Part shown: positions 21,930 through 32,734 of the stretch, piece by piece | Position numbering within the stretch: the first letter of the stretch is position 1 | Layout of the letters: the number at the start of each line of letters is the position of its first letter | Made by a program: the position numbers and the translations under genes | Assembly (NCBI GenBank): GCA_037074705.1 | Contig: CM073591.1 | Span: forward strand, 98,694,532-98,758,531 | DNA length: 64,000 nucleotides | Source: Zhengitettix transpicula | Taxonomy: Eukaryota > Arthropoda > Insecta > Orthoptera > Tetrigidae | Direction of reading: 5' to 3' | The notes under the pieces: generated by a model | Database searches by the model: none | What the model was told of the DNA's origin: nothing | Seen by the model: only the letters and a program-made list of their open reading frames with translations

Positions 21930-22545
21930 TGCTCTCGACTGCAAATAAAATTATTAGGAAAGAGCAATCGGCCAACGATTGTGCCGATATTGCTCCTCGG
22001 AGATCAGTTCGAAACGGTTATCGTTTAATAAAAGCTTTGTGGCGCGTCTTTCTGCAGACTACAGCTTTCCTAAAATTCCATGCGGCACGAACCCCCGTCA
22101 TGTATATTGTGTCCATAACGGTCCTTGATTGTGTCGAGGTGTAAATCTTGTTAGCTGGGAAAATGAGGCGATAAACGTCATGACAATGTGCAGATATTGC
22201 TTTCGTAGAAATTTACCCACGTGAAAATGCGACCGGTCAGTACAGTCGGCTTCGTCGTCGATAGACAGCGTCGCCATGGCAACAGGTACTCGGTAATTAA
22301 GAGCCGCTGCCATGGATAAATGAGTATTCCACAACGCTGCTCCCACTCTGGACGGTCGCTCCTCGCGTGGGAGATGTCAAGTGATGGAAATTCAAACCAC
22401 AACATAAAGCCCGAACTGAATTGTGCTGAGCTAGTCCGGCGTCGTTTGAATCCACGCATTTGCTTCGGCTCTACAGATAATACAGCTCGGACAACACAGA
22501 GATCAGCAGGGAGGATAACGCACAGCGTACGGTATCGTATCTGAT
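21930..22545. promoter_or_regulatory. GC island with RFX X-box, possible regulatory region or 5' exon
   Basis: Base composition and CpG rise sharply in an AT-rich setting. At 22,270-22,283 GTCGCCATGGCAAC is a perfect palindromic X-box of the kind bound by RFX factors (GTNNCCATRGNAAC), which drive ciliary and sensory-neuron genes in animals. On the minus strand an ATG near 22,313 opens MAAALNYRVPVAMATLSIDD, 35 codons that end at a donor-like CACGTGG|GTAAAT, so this may also be a first coding exon. No acceptor or downstream partner exon was found. Alternatives are a conserved enhancer or a CpG-rich chance block. Confidence 0.3.
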
Positions 22546-23755
22546 AATGATAGGACGAAACAACGGGTAGCTAAATTGGTCGGAAAATTTATTTATGAAC
22601 TTCGACTTAGTGGCTCATGCAGCGTTGGCAGATGCAGTTACAGTAAGGACGGGTCTTGGCAAGGCACCCGTTTATCTTCCAAACTTTGAATACATGAAAG
22701 ATAAGAAAAAATAGTCTCGAAATATAGACGGTGTGGATTTTATAAGTATGTAAACCGTCGTTCACAAAAATACAGAGTGTAGTAATAACCAGCAAGTGTA
22801 ATATATCGCAGTACTGTGTTTTCTAGTATTATATGTACCACAAGATAGTCCTGACACTTTGAATGAATATATCAGACAACCCGATGTTTTTTTAAGTTAG
22901 TCTAATAATTAAGTTATTTGAAGTTTTTGAAGAATTTATCAATCAGATGTTCAACTGCAGTGAAGTTGGAAACGTTTTCAAAAACTGCTGTTCGTTCCTC
23001 ACTAGCTTATCAGACGGATGAACGCAATCATTGACGAACTAACCATTCATTTTTATTTCAGAGCAATAAAACTGTTTTCTGAATTAATCAAAATATTTAT
23101 GTGAGGCACAGAAAAAAAGAAAGAAAGAATAACAAAGTTCAGGAAATATTTGCGAGGGAAGAATTATAGGAAAATTCCTACAAGACAACACGACATTTTT
23201 CGTGTACTGAAGAATCAAGAACTAGGTACAATAGCAGATGAAAATACCTCACCCAGAATATTATTCGATATTTGGTACCTTCTCCAAGATGCTTGTAAGA
23301 AATAGAATCCAATCGGCTTCAAACCAGACATTAGGTTTATAAATCCAAAGTGTTAATTAATTGGATTTAGTCACCATTTTCAATATTAACCTTTATAAAA
23401 AATAAACCCTTAACGTCGTTCTTCGGTATAATGCCTTTTAAACCAAGTTGTGTATAAAACAATTGTAATAATTATTTACGTCACCAACTTTTTAATTTAA
23501 ATATCGAGTATTTGAAGAACCATATTAGAATTTAAAATTAACCTGAGTCAATAAATACAGCGAAATAAATAAAAATTTAGCTAAACCTCATTATTTGCTG
23601 AAGAGTAACTTTTATTTTTCCCTTTCCCATTAATTTTGAATAAACTTCAAATGGCCGAAGCTTATTACACTTGACATTCTGTATCTATCTATACATATAT
23701 TTATATATATATCAAAAATTTTGGGCAGGAAAGACAGAGAGCTGCTGACTTTCCT
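22546..23755. other. anonymous DNA with one shared 18-mer
   Basis: No gene recognised. TATCAGACGGATGAACGC at 23,008-23,025 recurs exactly at 24,533-24,550, so part of this interval belongs to an unidentified repeat family. Confidence 0.4.
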
Positions 23756-23975
23756 TTAAATTGAAAGCTGGCGTCTCCGCGTCGCATAGTAATGAACACA
23801 TCAAATTTTCAAGGGCCTAAGCCTTCTTCTTCACCACAGAAGAAGACTGCAACTTGTGACGGCCGACCATCAGCGGTACAGTCACATTCTGTCTTGAGGA
23901 AGGTGTCTTAGGTCTTTAAAATTTCAAATCCTTCTTACTATTCTTATTATGCGGCTTTCAATTCAAGGTTATTCA
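23756..23975. repeat. palindromic element with hammerhead-like core (minus strand)
   Basis: Inverted repeat with arms of about 75 bases (23,756-23,833 and 23,895-23,975) of moderate identity: TTGAAAGC, CATCAAATTTTCAAGG and CCTAAG-C-CCTTC recur inverted. On the minus strand GUGAAGA (23,828-23,834), then an AGGC-UUAG-GCC hairpin, then GAAAA (to 23,807) follow the hammerhead-core order with the first C replaced by G. It is alignable with the palindrome at 12.0-12.2 kb (GGCCCTTGAAAATTTGA against GGCCCTCGAAATTTGA). Likely a decayed relative of the same Penelope-like terminal structure. Confidence 0.45.
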
Positions 23976-25338
23976 GCTGCCCTATGTCCTGTTCATGTTA
24001 ATTAATTAATTTGACAATAATAAGAAAATTGTTTAACTATATTCCACAAAAAAAATGTTAAAGTCACAGAAACCATTGCTAACAAATTTGGACGAATGCC
24101 TTTCAGCTGCCGGGATTAAAACACTATGGGAGAAAGGATATTGAGCTAATTAACGGTTATGGCTGTTTTAAATATTCACTTTACATATTTGGCTTGGTCC
24201 GTCCGTTTTCATCTCGTAGCGACAAGCAGAAATCATCACCTTGTACCGATAAAATAAACTAAAGGAAGGAACGAAAATACAGCGGTAAGCCAAGTATTTA
24301 TTGAGTTCAAGATTCAGCTTTCTAGAACGCTTACCCAAGCATCGACACGTGAATTACAATGTCGCCGCAAGATCTTGCATGGTGTTTCAACTGAATGTAC
24401 CAATAGTATTTTTATGTAGAAATGTGAAATAACAGTTATTCATAAACAAAGTTTACGTATACCAATTGCTATTCAGCCCAGGTAAAGTCAATTACTTTAG
24501 CTAGTTGTTATCATTTTATAACCTCTATTGTGTATCAGACGGATGAACGCTGCTACTGATCCAAAGGCATTGTCAAAAAACTACATAGCATGCATAATTT
24601 TAAGCATTCATTTTATATAGACTTAATACAATCCCTCCCAGATCTTGCACTTTGCTCCCCTAGGTCTTCAAACTGCTCCACTCGGCTGCATGGCGTGTTC
24701 CTACGGCATCAGACAATTTGCAACAATAAGCATGCCACAAACGGTACTCCTCGCTTTGAGCCCTAATTACTCCAGCGCAGCGTAAAACTTACACGTCACA
24801 AAGCTACGTCACCACTTTGACATTCAAACTACATTACGTCATTAGAGATCTAGTGGCCATAGCTACTAAATCAGACTTAATCCACACAAACAATCTGGGG
24901 ATATTATTTTCGAAAGAGAATAATAAATAATCAATATTTTGAGAGTAAAAACATGTTAAAGCGAAGAAGAAGGTTTTTTTTGTTGTATTATAACCATACT
25001 ATTACTTTTTCTTATTTATGATATTTCAATCTTCATTCGTATGAAAATCCACAAAGAGGAAAGGCAGAATAGTATAATGTAACAAAAATTACATTATATT
25101 CACTTATCTGTAACTGAAATGTTTTTATTTTGACACACACACTAAATTACTGTATTTCAGATTAAATGAAAGAATTTTTAAAATATTACTCATGTAACCT
25201 ATAAGTCCTAAATAAAAACTGTTATATTTGTCAATCTCCTTGTCTCTTGTCTCGTAACGGCAGAACCAGAAATTGAACTAGGCGTTTTGTTTGTTTGATC
25301 CGTCGCAGTAGCCGGAGTCAGTGACGGAATTCTCATAC
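23976..25338. other. anonymous AT-rich DNA
   Basis: Apart from the second exact copy of TATCAGACGGATGAACGC at 24,533-24,550, no recognisable feature. Confidence 0.45.
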
Positions 25339-25455
25339 CTCCAGATGTCATCCAGAGAAGAGAAACGTCTCCTGGGACGACGCGTGACTGTCTTGCCGAG
25401 AATCGTGCCGCAATTTCCGGAGCAGACATAAACGCAAGGCTACGTGTGCTCGTCG
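25339..25455 (-). CDS. candidate internal exon, strand not settled
   Basis: On the minus strand an acceptor TTTTCCTCTTTTTAG is followed by 117 nt in one open frame (TSTRSLAFMSAPEIAARFSA then RQSRVVPGDVSLLWMTSG), closed by a good donor GGAG|GTATGA. The layout APEI...V-x-P-G-D-V-S-L resembles the A-B strands of an immunoglobulin I-set domain, but the expected cysteine is a tryptophan (TGG). On the plus strand the same region is also open for 64 codons behind an acceptor-like TTTGTTTGATCCGTCGCAG (25,290-25,308), giving CLAENRAAISGADINARLRV, which also has an immunoglobulin-like look (CxAENRA). Both readings cannot be right. Minus is favoured by having both splice sites. Confidence 0.25.
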
Positions 25456-25884
25456 CTAAAAAGAGGAAAACATATAACGTTAAATTCACTGGAAATATGC
25501 GTTGAGCACATGGTAGTTCCTTATCGACGTGTATATGTTTGTAATTAAAAATTGAAAATGTATACTGCCCACCCCAATAATATATTGGAATACCTCCACT
25601 TTTCTCAATTATTTATAGTAGAACCTTAATATAAATCAATTATAGAGCTAACATAGTTCAGTCTGCTATTTTCTAAGCATATTATTCCAGCAGTGTAACA
25701 AAATTGCCGGAAGAAATAATTCGGTTGAGTAGTAAACTGCGGTGTTTCTGTATATGTTATAAACATTTAAACTGCAAAATTTTGCCTTAAAACGTTGTAA
25801 GCCCTTGTTCTGAAAATATTCTCAACGTGAAACCACAAATGTCGTTAAGCGGAGTGAAAGGGGAGCCGTTTATTTCTTTTACAG

Positions 25885-25986
25885 ACAACCATTTCCGAGT
25901 TCGAGGTGGAGCAAACCGGTGTCGGGTTGGTTGCAGTTCGCAAGGACTGCTCTCGTTTTGTGCCTTACAGTAGTACACACCAGTAA
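25885..25986 (+). CDS. candidate 3'-terminal exon
   Basis: A textbook acceptor (CCGTTTATTTCTTTTACAG, ending 25,884) precedes an open frame of 33 codons, TTISEFEVEQTGVGLVAVRK then DCSRFVPYSSTHQ, ending TAA at 25,984-25,986. AATAAA occurs about 90 bases downstream (near 26,076), suitable as a poly(A) signal. The open length is short enough to arise by chance, and no upstream partner exon is certain. I do not recognise the peptide. Confidence 0.22.
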   Translation, partial: TTISEFEVEQTGVGLVAVRKDCSRFVPYSSTHQ

Positions 25987-27076
25987 CAAAAAATGAAAAG
26001 TACCCAAATTTGATAACTTCCGATTGAAGTGTTGTAAGTCATTTTCCACCATTATTGTTGTAAAAGTTTTATTGTAATAAAAAGGCGGACAATTGAGCTT
26101 TGGTGGTATAATGAAGCCAAGAATGGTGTTTATTATTCTAGAATGCGACAATTTACATAAGTTCATTCGGTCATTTCCTACTAAACAGCAGACTGAAGTG
26201 ATTCTAAGTACGTATTAAAATATTAAACTGAAAAAATAATCCTTTAGATAACGGTGTTAACGGAATTGAAACATTGCTCCATGCGTTCTAAACCACGTCG
26301 GACTCTATAATTCATAATGGAAAAGTCCAACACATTGCCCATAAATGACTTATAAATACATAAGTTATGTCAAGTACCACTGTTAACATTTATTCCTTCC
26401 GTTACAATTATTTGTTTACCCAGCGATTCGAGGTGCCCCCCACACACAATTGGATGAACCTTTTAAGAAGAAGAATTTTTATGGAAAACATCTGATGAAT
26501 ATATTCAACTGATTAATTAACGTACCAGAAAGGACTCTTAGACAATCTTAGTGGTTTAAAATAAATACATTAGAAATTAATTACAATAAAAAATTTCCTC
26601 AAATTATACAGAGCGTAAGAACCTCGAAAGCAATAAGATGATGGTTTTAGTACGGATAATGTATTCTTGGAAGTTTGTGAAAATTTGGCTGCTCGACTAC
26701 AACAAATATGGAAAAACTCCTGTTTGAAGCGGGACATCCCAACATCTAGTGTAGAATGGACCCCACAACGATACTATATGCTCTCAGGGCTTAGGTGTCC
26801 AGCTGCTCTATAATCAGGAAAAATGCATCCCCTAAATAGCAGAACTAGGAATCAGGAGCAACCAAAGATAGACCCTATAGGGAATCCCTACATACCCTTA
26901 CAGCTCCAGACCTCGCCAATGGAGAAAATTAGTTCTCAAGAAAATATCTTAAACATCAATGAGACCAGTAGATCAAAACTATATAAAAATGTGCAATAAA
27001 AAAATAATAGAGCACAGGACAAAGATATGTCTCGAGAAGATAAACACATCAGCTTATACAAAAATTACAGCTTTCA
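25987..27076. other. anonymous DNA, right part probably decayed retroelement
   Basis: Bases 25,987-26,640 show nothing. From about 26,640 composition and short frames suggest the remains of the non-LTR element whose 3' end is recognisable at 27,077-27,372, but I cannot align this part to a domain. Confidence 0.35.
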
Positions 27077-27372
27077 ATGAAGATGTTCCCAAAACAGTTA
27101 ACCCGGAAAAACCAGATAATCCTCTCCCGAATTAGATCAGAGCACACCAAATTAACCAAGAACCATATTTTTTCCAGAACAGAGCCACCACTAATTCACA
27201 GTGCAAAAAAATCCTTACCACCAAGCACATCCTGCTGAGCTGTGAAGTCTACGCTAGTACAAGAAACAACATCATAGGCAGCTGACATCTATCCGATATA
27301 GCGACATCTGAGCCGATGATCCTAATGATGCTGAAGTTCATCTACCAAGCAAAACTAAGCGAACTAATGTAA
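27077..27372 (+). pseudogene. non-LTR retrotransposon 3' end, RNase H-side domain
   Basis: Plus-strand frame MKMFPKQLTRKNQIILSRIR then SEHTKLTKNHIFSRTEPPL, followed by a frameshift to NSQCKKILTTKHILLSCEVY and ASTRNNIIGS. The strings 'LTRxxQxIxxRLRxGHTxLTxxxLxxRxEPP' and 'CxxxLTxKHILLxCxxYxxxR' are the end of the RNase H and adjoining region in ORF2 of R1/LOA/I/jockey-group elements. The last bit, MLKFIYQAKLSELM, corresponds to the usual 'xLxFLxxxxLxxxI' close. One frameshift and at least one stop (TGA after IIGS) kill it. Only the 3' end remains here, consistent with 5' truncation or decay. Which clade it belongs to is not resolved. Confidence 0.8.
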
Positions 27373-30018
27373 AACAGAACCATAATCTGTAAATAATAAT
27401 TTATTTAAACTGTTTTTAGGAGTTGCTAATGACTACCATTGTTAATGCGGCAATAAATTTTATATAAGAAAAGTGTGTAATGCGGGGCCTGAGTGGATTG
27501 TTCATCCCATAGAGTTGAATGAGCACTAATCTTGAATATACGTTGCCATACATCAACCACCCATAAAAACAAACTTGTATCTGTAGGATGGTCTGCGATC
27601 ACGGAAGTGTACTATCCTGACGCATCTCCGATCTCTGTCTAGATTTACAAGGCTCTACACTCCAATAAGATATCACGTAAATAACGATATGGGTATGAAC
27701 TTAGAATATGTAATCCCGGTTAGAAAATGAGTAAAACGTCAGTAATAGACACCGATAGGTTGGAACAAATGTACGTAAATGTGAATTCAATCATGAGTTG
27801 TCAGCAGCTTCTCAGTGAACGAAGACATTATTACAAGGGTCGCGTGCAGAGACAGGATACAGTTTGCGACATTGCCCTGTAAACAGTTTAGGTTGGAAAT
27901 TGTGTCTTGAGGATAGTGTAATGGTCTTAATACCCTCCCCTGGGCACTCGTAACCTCTCCAGCTTTATGATGGTTGGAGGGTTAACGCCAGCTGGGAACG
28001 GCTTATCAGCTTCACCACGGTCGTTACGTGACGTCATAAGGAAGGGGCGCCGTTACTCTATCTACAGACCGCAATCAAGCTGTGCTGTCTGATTTCTGTT
28101 GCCTTCAGAGAAAATGAAATCGCACTAGGGAAAAAAGGGGAGCTGTCGAATATGACATTGAGATATTCTCGATGGGGGAAAATCTCTCCACCCTTTGTCA
28201 ACAGTTAAAATACAGTCTATGATGTTAAAAGAATGAGCAACTTGATTAATATATTTTAATTTAAACTACAGAAAACCCTTTTTATTAATGCAACCTGAAA
28301 GTCGTGCAATATTTTTACTTTACGATAATGACCTTGATTATTATTATTCCAGGACCACGATAGATCAAACTGGTGCGTAGCTCAAATAAAATATTTTGAC
28401 AGCGTCTCTCCATATTTAATATATATGCATGTGATTTCTAACAATTGTATTCCTTGTGAATAATAATAATAAAAATTTAGCATGATCGTAAATCTTTTTG
28501 TGGATACCCTTGATATATGGAACATATTATTATTGTGTTAAAGAAACTCTCTGCAGCCAATCATACAATAAGAATAATATCTGGCTAGTTGGCAGAACAA
28601 TTCAAAAACGTCAGGTATATAAAGTAATTATTTTAAAATATATGTAAAACTTGACATCCTGAGTGTCATACTTTTATCGAAGACCTTTGTGATCAACAAT
28701 AGTAAAAAGATTTAGGCCTACGAATCAATAAACAACCAGATCAACAGCAACTTCTAAAAACAATACGAATCTCGATACTTAGTAAAGCAAGTCAATATAT
28801 AAAAATATTCAAATACATTCCACCAAATATCAATCATTTAATGACCAACACAATTCGATTAACTAACCAATTTTTATTAACAGCTTTGTCATTAGGCATT
28901 TTATTTTGTATATTCATTCCTATATAATCTATAGTTGAATTATCAAAATGGTTAATTGCGGTAAATAATGTATCCGTATATGCAATTATGCAGTCATTAT
29001 GTATGCATATTGCTATTCATAAAAGTTTAATTATGAAATGTACCTTTGACACTCTGCACATTTTTCAAATAAAACTTCAAATAAAGATGCATGGAATACA
29101 GTAACTTTCGATTACAAAGAAAATGTAATATATAATATTTTGTGTTGTGTTGTGAAAAGAAAACGAAGAAAGAGTTTTATTTCATACGCACAATGGAAAA
29201 CTGGAAATTTACTTTATTTTAACTCTAAGAAATAATTACCACAGTTAATTTGACAATACGTATCTGGTCGCTGAACGTGTAGAAAAAACTGCGATATATT
29301 GAAATAATAGGAATGGAAACAATATATATGTCATCTGGTGTGAAACTTCCACAATCATAAACATACATTAATATATAATTTTCTCTTCATTAAATATGTT
29401 ATTTAATACATCATTTTTACATTAATTGAAGTAGAGAACGTAAAAATGATGTGTTAATTTGTGTTTATATCAAGAAAGTTTCGCTCCTGATATCTACGGA
29501 TATGTAGAAGAAACGTTGTACTGTTGTATGTTTTTTATTTTTTATGTTTTGGCTATTATATCAAAAAATCGCTTCGCTTATGACATAGAATCTTTGTAAG
29601 ACTGTAAGAAATGAATCTATATAAAACAATAGTCTTCATTATACGAGTATTCCAGTTGGTACAAATCTGCAATTTTGGAAAATAATACTAAATTTATTCA
29701 TGCATAAATAAATACAAGTTACAGTTGGCATTCAAATTTTCAAGTTTCATTGAAAATAGTTGTTAACTTCGAAACAATACAGCAATGTCTCAAATAGGAA
29801 TGCTTCAAATGCATTCTCAATTTATTTTCTAGACCATTTTTCTTTTAACTGGTACTGGTCGACAAAAGTAAGCCGTGTTAAGAACTGAACCTTACTTTCC
29901 ATACACATTTCATGGAAATGACAAATTTCGCCTTTACGAAGACGTGCTAGCATATCTGATAATTTAAAGGAAACTGGCTATGCTGGCAGTTGACGTTACC
30001 GCGCATTCATCTGATTTT
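27373..30018. other. mostly anonymous AT-rich DNA with a GC patch
   Basis: The first part may be 3' untranslated sequence of the element to the left. Bases 27,870-28,120 are GC-rich and contain a perfect CRE palindrome, TGACGTCA at 28,029-28,036, but no open frame. From 28,200 to 30,000 nothing is recognisable. Confidence 0.4.
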
Positions 30019-30137
30019 ACACCTGAAGACACCTACCTACGGTGGACTCTAAATAGTATACCTCAAATAAATTTAACACCGAAAGACTTTTACCTGCGGA
30101 GAACCCTAAATAATATAGTGTATCGCAAATAAATGAC
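30019..30137 (+). repeat. two-unit tandem repeat, about 60-bp period
   Basis: Unit 1 (about 30,019-30,075) reads ACACCTGAAGAC...TACCT-CGG-G-AC-CTAAATA-TATA...CAAATAAAT and unit 2 (about 30,076-30,137) repeats ACACCGAAAGAC...TACCTGCGG...CTAAATAATATA...CAAATAAAT with about 75 percent identity by eye. Function unknown. Confidence 0.7.
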
Positions 30138-30894
30138 TACCCAGGCGGCCCTTGGAGAATAAATTGAGAACGCATGTGCAGGACACTTTGTTCAAGTTTG
30201 CCCGAGCAGCACTTTGCCGAACTAATAGATACCTGGAAGTTAATTGCTACCACTTTGAGCATCTCGTGTAGTTGTAGAGGCCAACAGTAACTTATTATAA
30301 TCTACTGGTGCAAGAGAAAAATAGTATAAAAGTACTGATACTTTTGTTAAAAAAAAATCTATATTAGGTGTATATTCTTCAACATTTAATACTAATTAAA
30401 GTGCCTACAAATAATCAGAAACATATATAAATAACAGCATAATGCAAGGCCAACATCATTCCTTTCAGATCTTTCCACAATAATGTTTGCTGTGGAAAAA
30501 GACACAAATTAATATAACAGAATTCATTGTTCTAAAATTTTATTTCACAACTTATAAGAAGAACCTTTCATTTGTCTCAATGAAACAGAACCGTTCCGTA
30601 AATAAAATGATTTTTCCACTCTTAACTTTGTAGAATTTGTATCATCGTAAGAGGCTGGCATGGTTTATTTTTTTCTCTAAAAACGATGCTATATGGTTCA
30701 GGAATAGGCGAAGCATACTAGCCAACAATTAATGGTATGTAAATCATCTTATACAATATCTACGTAAATTATTTTCATTTACCTTATCTTGGATCCGGCT
30801 GTTTACAAAGGCGGAGTAATTCCAGTTACCAATTTCCTAGTCCCCTATTTAAAAATAGGAAAATACTCATAGTCTCATCAAATTGTACTATATC
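30138..30894. other. anonymous AT-rich DNA
   Basis: No recognisable feature on either strand. Confidence 0.5.
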
Positions 30895-30977
30895 CCGCCT
30901 TTCAAATCCCTTCCTGTGCTATTAAAGGGGAGTTGCCCAACGTGGATTACCCTCATGTAGCCTGTTGCCCTAAAAAA
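30895..30977 (+). repeat. family A retroposon, 3' fragment
   Basis: CTTTCAAATCCCTTCCTGTG through GTTGCCCTAAAAAAA: the terminal 83 bases of the family with its A tail. The next copy starts one base after the tail. Confidence 0.85.
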
Positions 30978-30978
30978 A

Positions 30979-31437
30979 TGCCTTCAAATCTCTCTGGTTT
31001 TTTGAACTAAGGTTCCCACATGCCGAGGCCTGTTTTGAGAGGTGTATGTTTCGGGGTCGCAGACCTTCGGCATACGGTAAGAGTTGTCCGCTATTCCTAT
31101 TGGAATAGTCGCCAGCTGCCTCCTAAACTGGTCAAGGTACGGCGAGGGGAAAGCTGGAACCCAACAGCAAACCCCTCTGTCGCCATCGGAAGGGCGTGGG
31201 ACAAGTACCAAATGCCCGACCTACCTGATGCAGGTTTTAGAGGATTTTCCCTGCATCACTTTTAGGCGAATTTCCTGGTAGGATCCTTAAACCATAGCCC
31301 GGGGGCCCTAGTTAACCCTTGGCTACCTTGCGCTACCTTTCCGCATCCCCCCTTTCACTCCTTTTCCTATGCCGTAAGAGAGGAGTTGCCACTATGTGGA
31401 TTACCCTATACATAGCCCGTCTACACCTTAAAAAAAA
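30979..31437 (+). repeat. family A retroposon, 5'-truncated copy in tandem
   Basis: Begins at TGCCTTCAAATCTCTCTGG, skipping the 5' hairpins, and keeps the internal blocks (GGTGTATGTTTCGGGGTCGC, CTATTCCTATTGGAATAG hairpin, GATGCAGG, CCCGGGGGCCC) to the CATAGCCCGTCTACACC subtype end and tail AAAAAAA at about 31,431-31,437. The CCGAGGCACCTCGG hairpin is shortened here to CCGAGGCC. Confidence 0.85.
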
Positions 31438-32289
31438 TTAAAAATTAATAAATTTTTAAAAAATTAAAAGAAAACCTGGCTTAAAATTGAGAATACGTTA
31501 GGGAAAGTAGTAGAAGTAAAACACAGCACCCCGTTTTGTATAAATAAACTGTAAATGGGCAATGTAAATTGGACTTTGTAATTATGAGCCGCATCTCTCG
31601 CCGCAATTACATTATTATGAGCCAGCGAGGGAGTCTTATAATGTCTGCCATACATGCAACAAATAATGTGTAATCAGAGCATTGATTCTCACCAATAGAT
31701 GGAGTCAACGGAATTTCAAAACAATCCTTAGGGTTGGTCAAGGATTATTATGCTTAAAACATTTTAGATTTGTATCTTGCGTTTTGTTAAATACTTGCGA
31801 TTCTAGATAATTGAACTATTTAATGTGTTGTGCCTACAAACAAATAAAGATAAATAAATACGATTTTGTGGTTCCTAATCTATAGGCGGCAAAGCATCAC
31901 ATCTCGTAAAACTCCCCCTCCAGAGACATAAATAGCACTCATGAGCCGTCTCATATTAGGATGTCATTAATTATATATTTCCCGCCGTTCAACACGGTAC
32001 TGCACAGCGTCTACGCTGTGTCTACGGCATAATATTAAATTCTATAGATTTTATTGCATATGCATAATACATTTCCAAGAAACATTTAATTTGAAATGAA
32101 AACCACAGAAACAAATAATAATGGTTTCAAGTGTAGAAGAAGGAAATTCAAGTTTTGAGAAAGGTTTCGTAATAATTTATTGTAAAATATATCACAATTA
32201 TTACAGAAAATAAAACTATCGTATTAACTTTTATAAGGTTAAACGATGTTAAAGACGAGATAAAGTTTATCCTAATTAAACTGATAAAA
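31438..32289. other. anonymous AT-rich DNA
   Basis: No recognisable feature. GC-rich spots at 31,560-31,640 and 31,890-32,030 contain only short frames. Confidence 0.45.
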
Positions 32290-32455
32290 CTAATGTGCAA
32301 TAATATAACAATTACTTAATATTTTATTAAATAGTATAGAAAACTTTTAGTAATAATATGCAATAATGTAATAACTAATTTATTATTTTATTGAACAGTA
32401 TATAAAAATTAAGAATTAAGAAGAGCAATAGTTTGTTATATTTTATCAAACATTC
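32290..32455 (+). repeat. diverged tandem repeat, about 64-bp period
   Basis: TGCAATAATATAACAATTACT, TGCAATAATGTAATAACTAA and GAGCAATAGTTTGTTATATT start near 32,295, 32,359 and 32,423, each followed by TATTTTAT and -A-AGTATA-type sequence. Three AT-rich units, diverging progressively. Confidence 0.55.
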
Positions 32456-32686
32456 TTCTACGACAAATTAGTATCTTTACATTTATATGCTAGTTACAGC
32501 CGCGATCAAGGAAATCATTTTTAATTCTCTCAGCTTGTTATAAGATCAATAATCAAATAGCATCACTTAAAAATATTCTAAAATGTTTCTAATAAGCAAA
32601 GACTTCGTATATTGACTTCATCTTCGGCAATGAAAATTTCTAAATTAACCTATATTACTAGTAAAATACATTTAATGTAATATAAT

Positions 32687-32687
32687 G

Positions 32688-32732
<45 letters not shown>
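32687..32732. repeat. (TA)n microsatellite
   Basis: About 45 bases of alternating TA, interrupted twice by ACAT. Confidence 0.93.
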
Positions 32733-32734
<2 letters not shown>

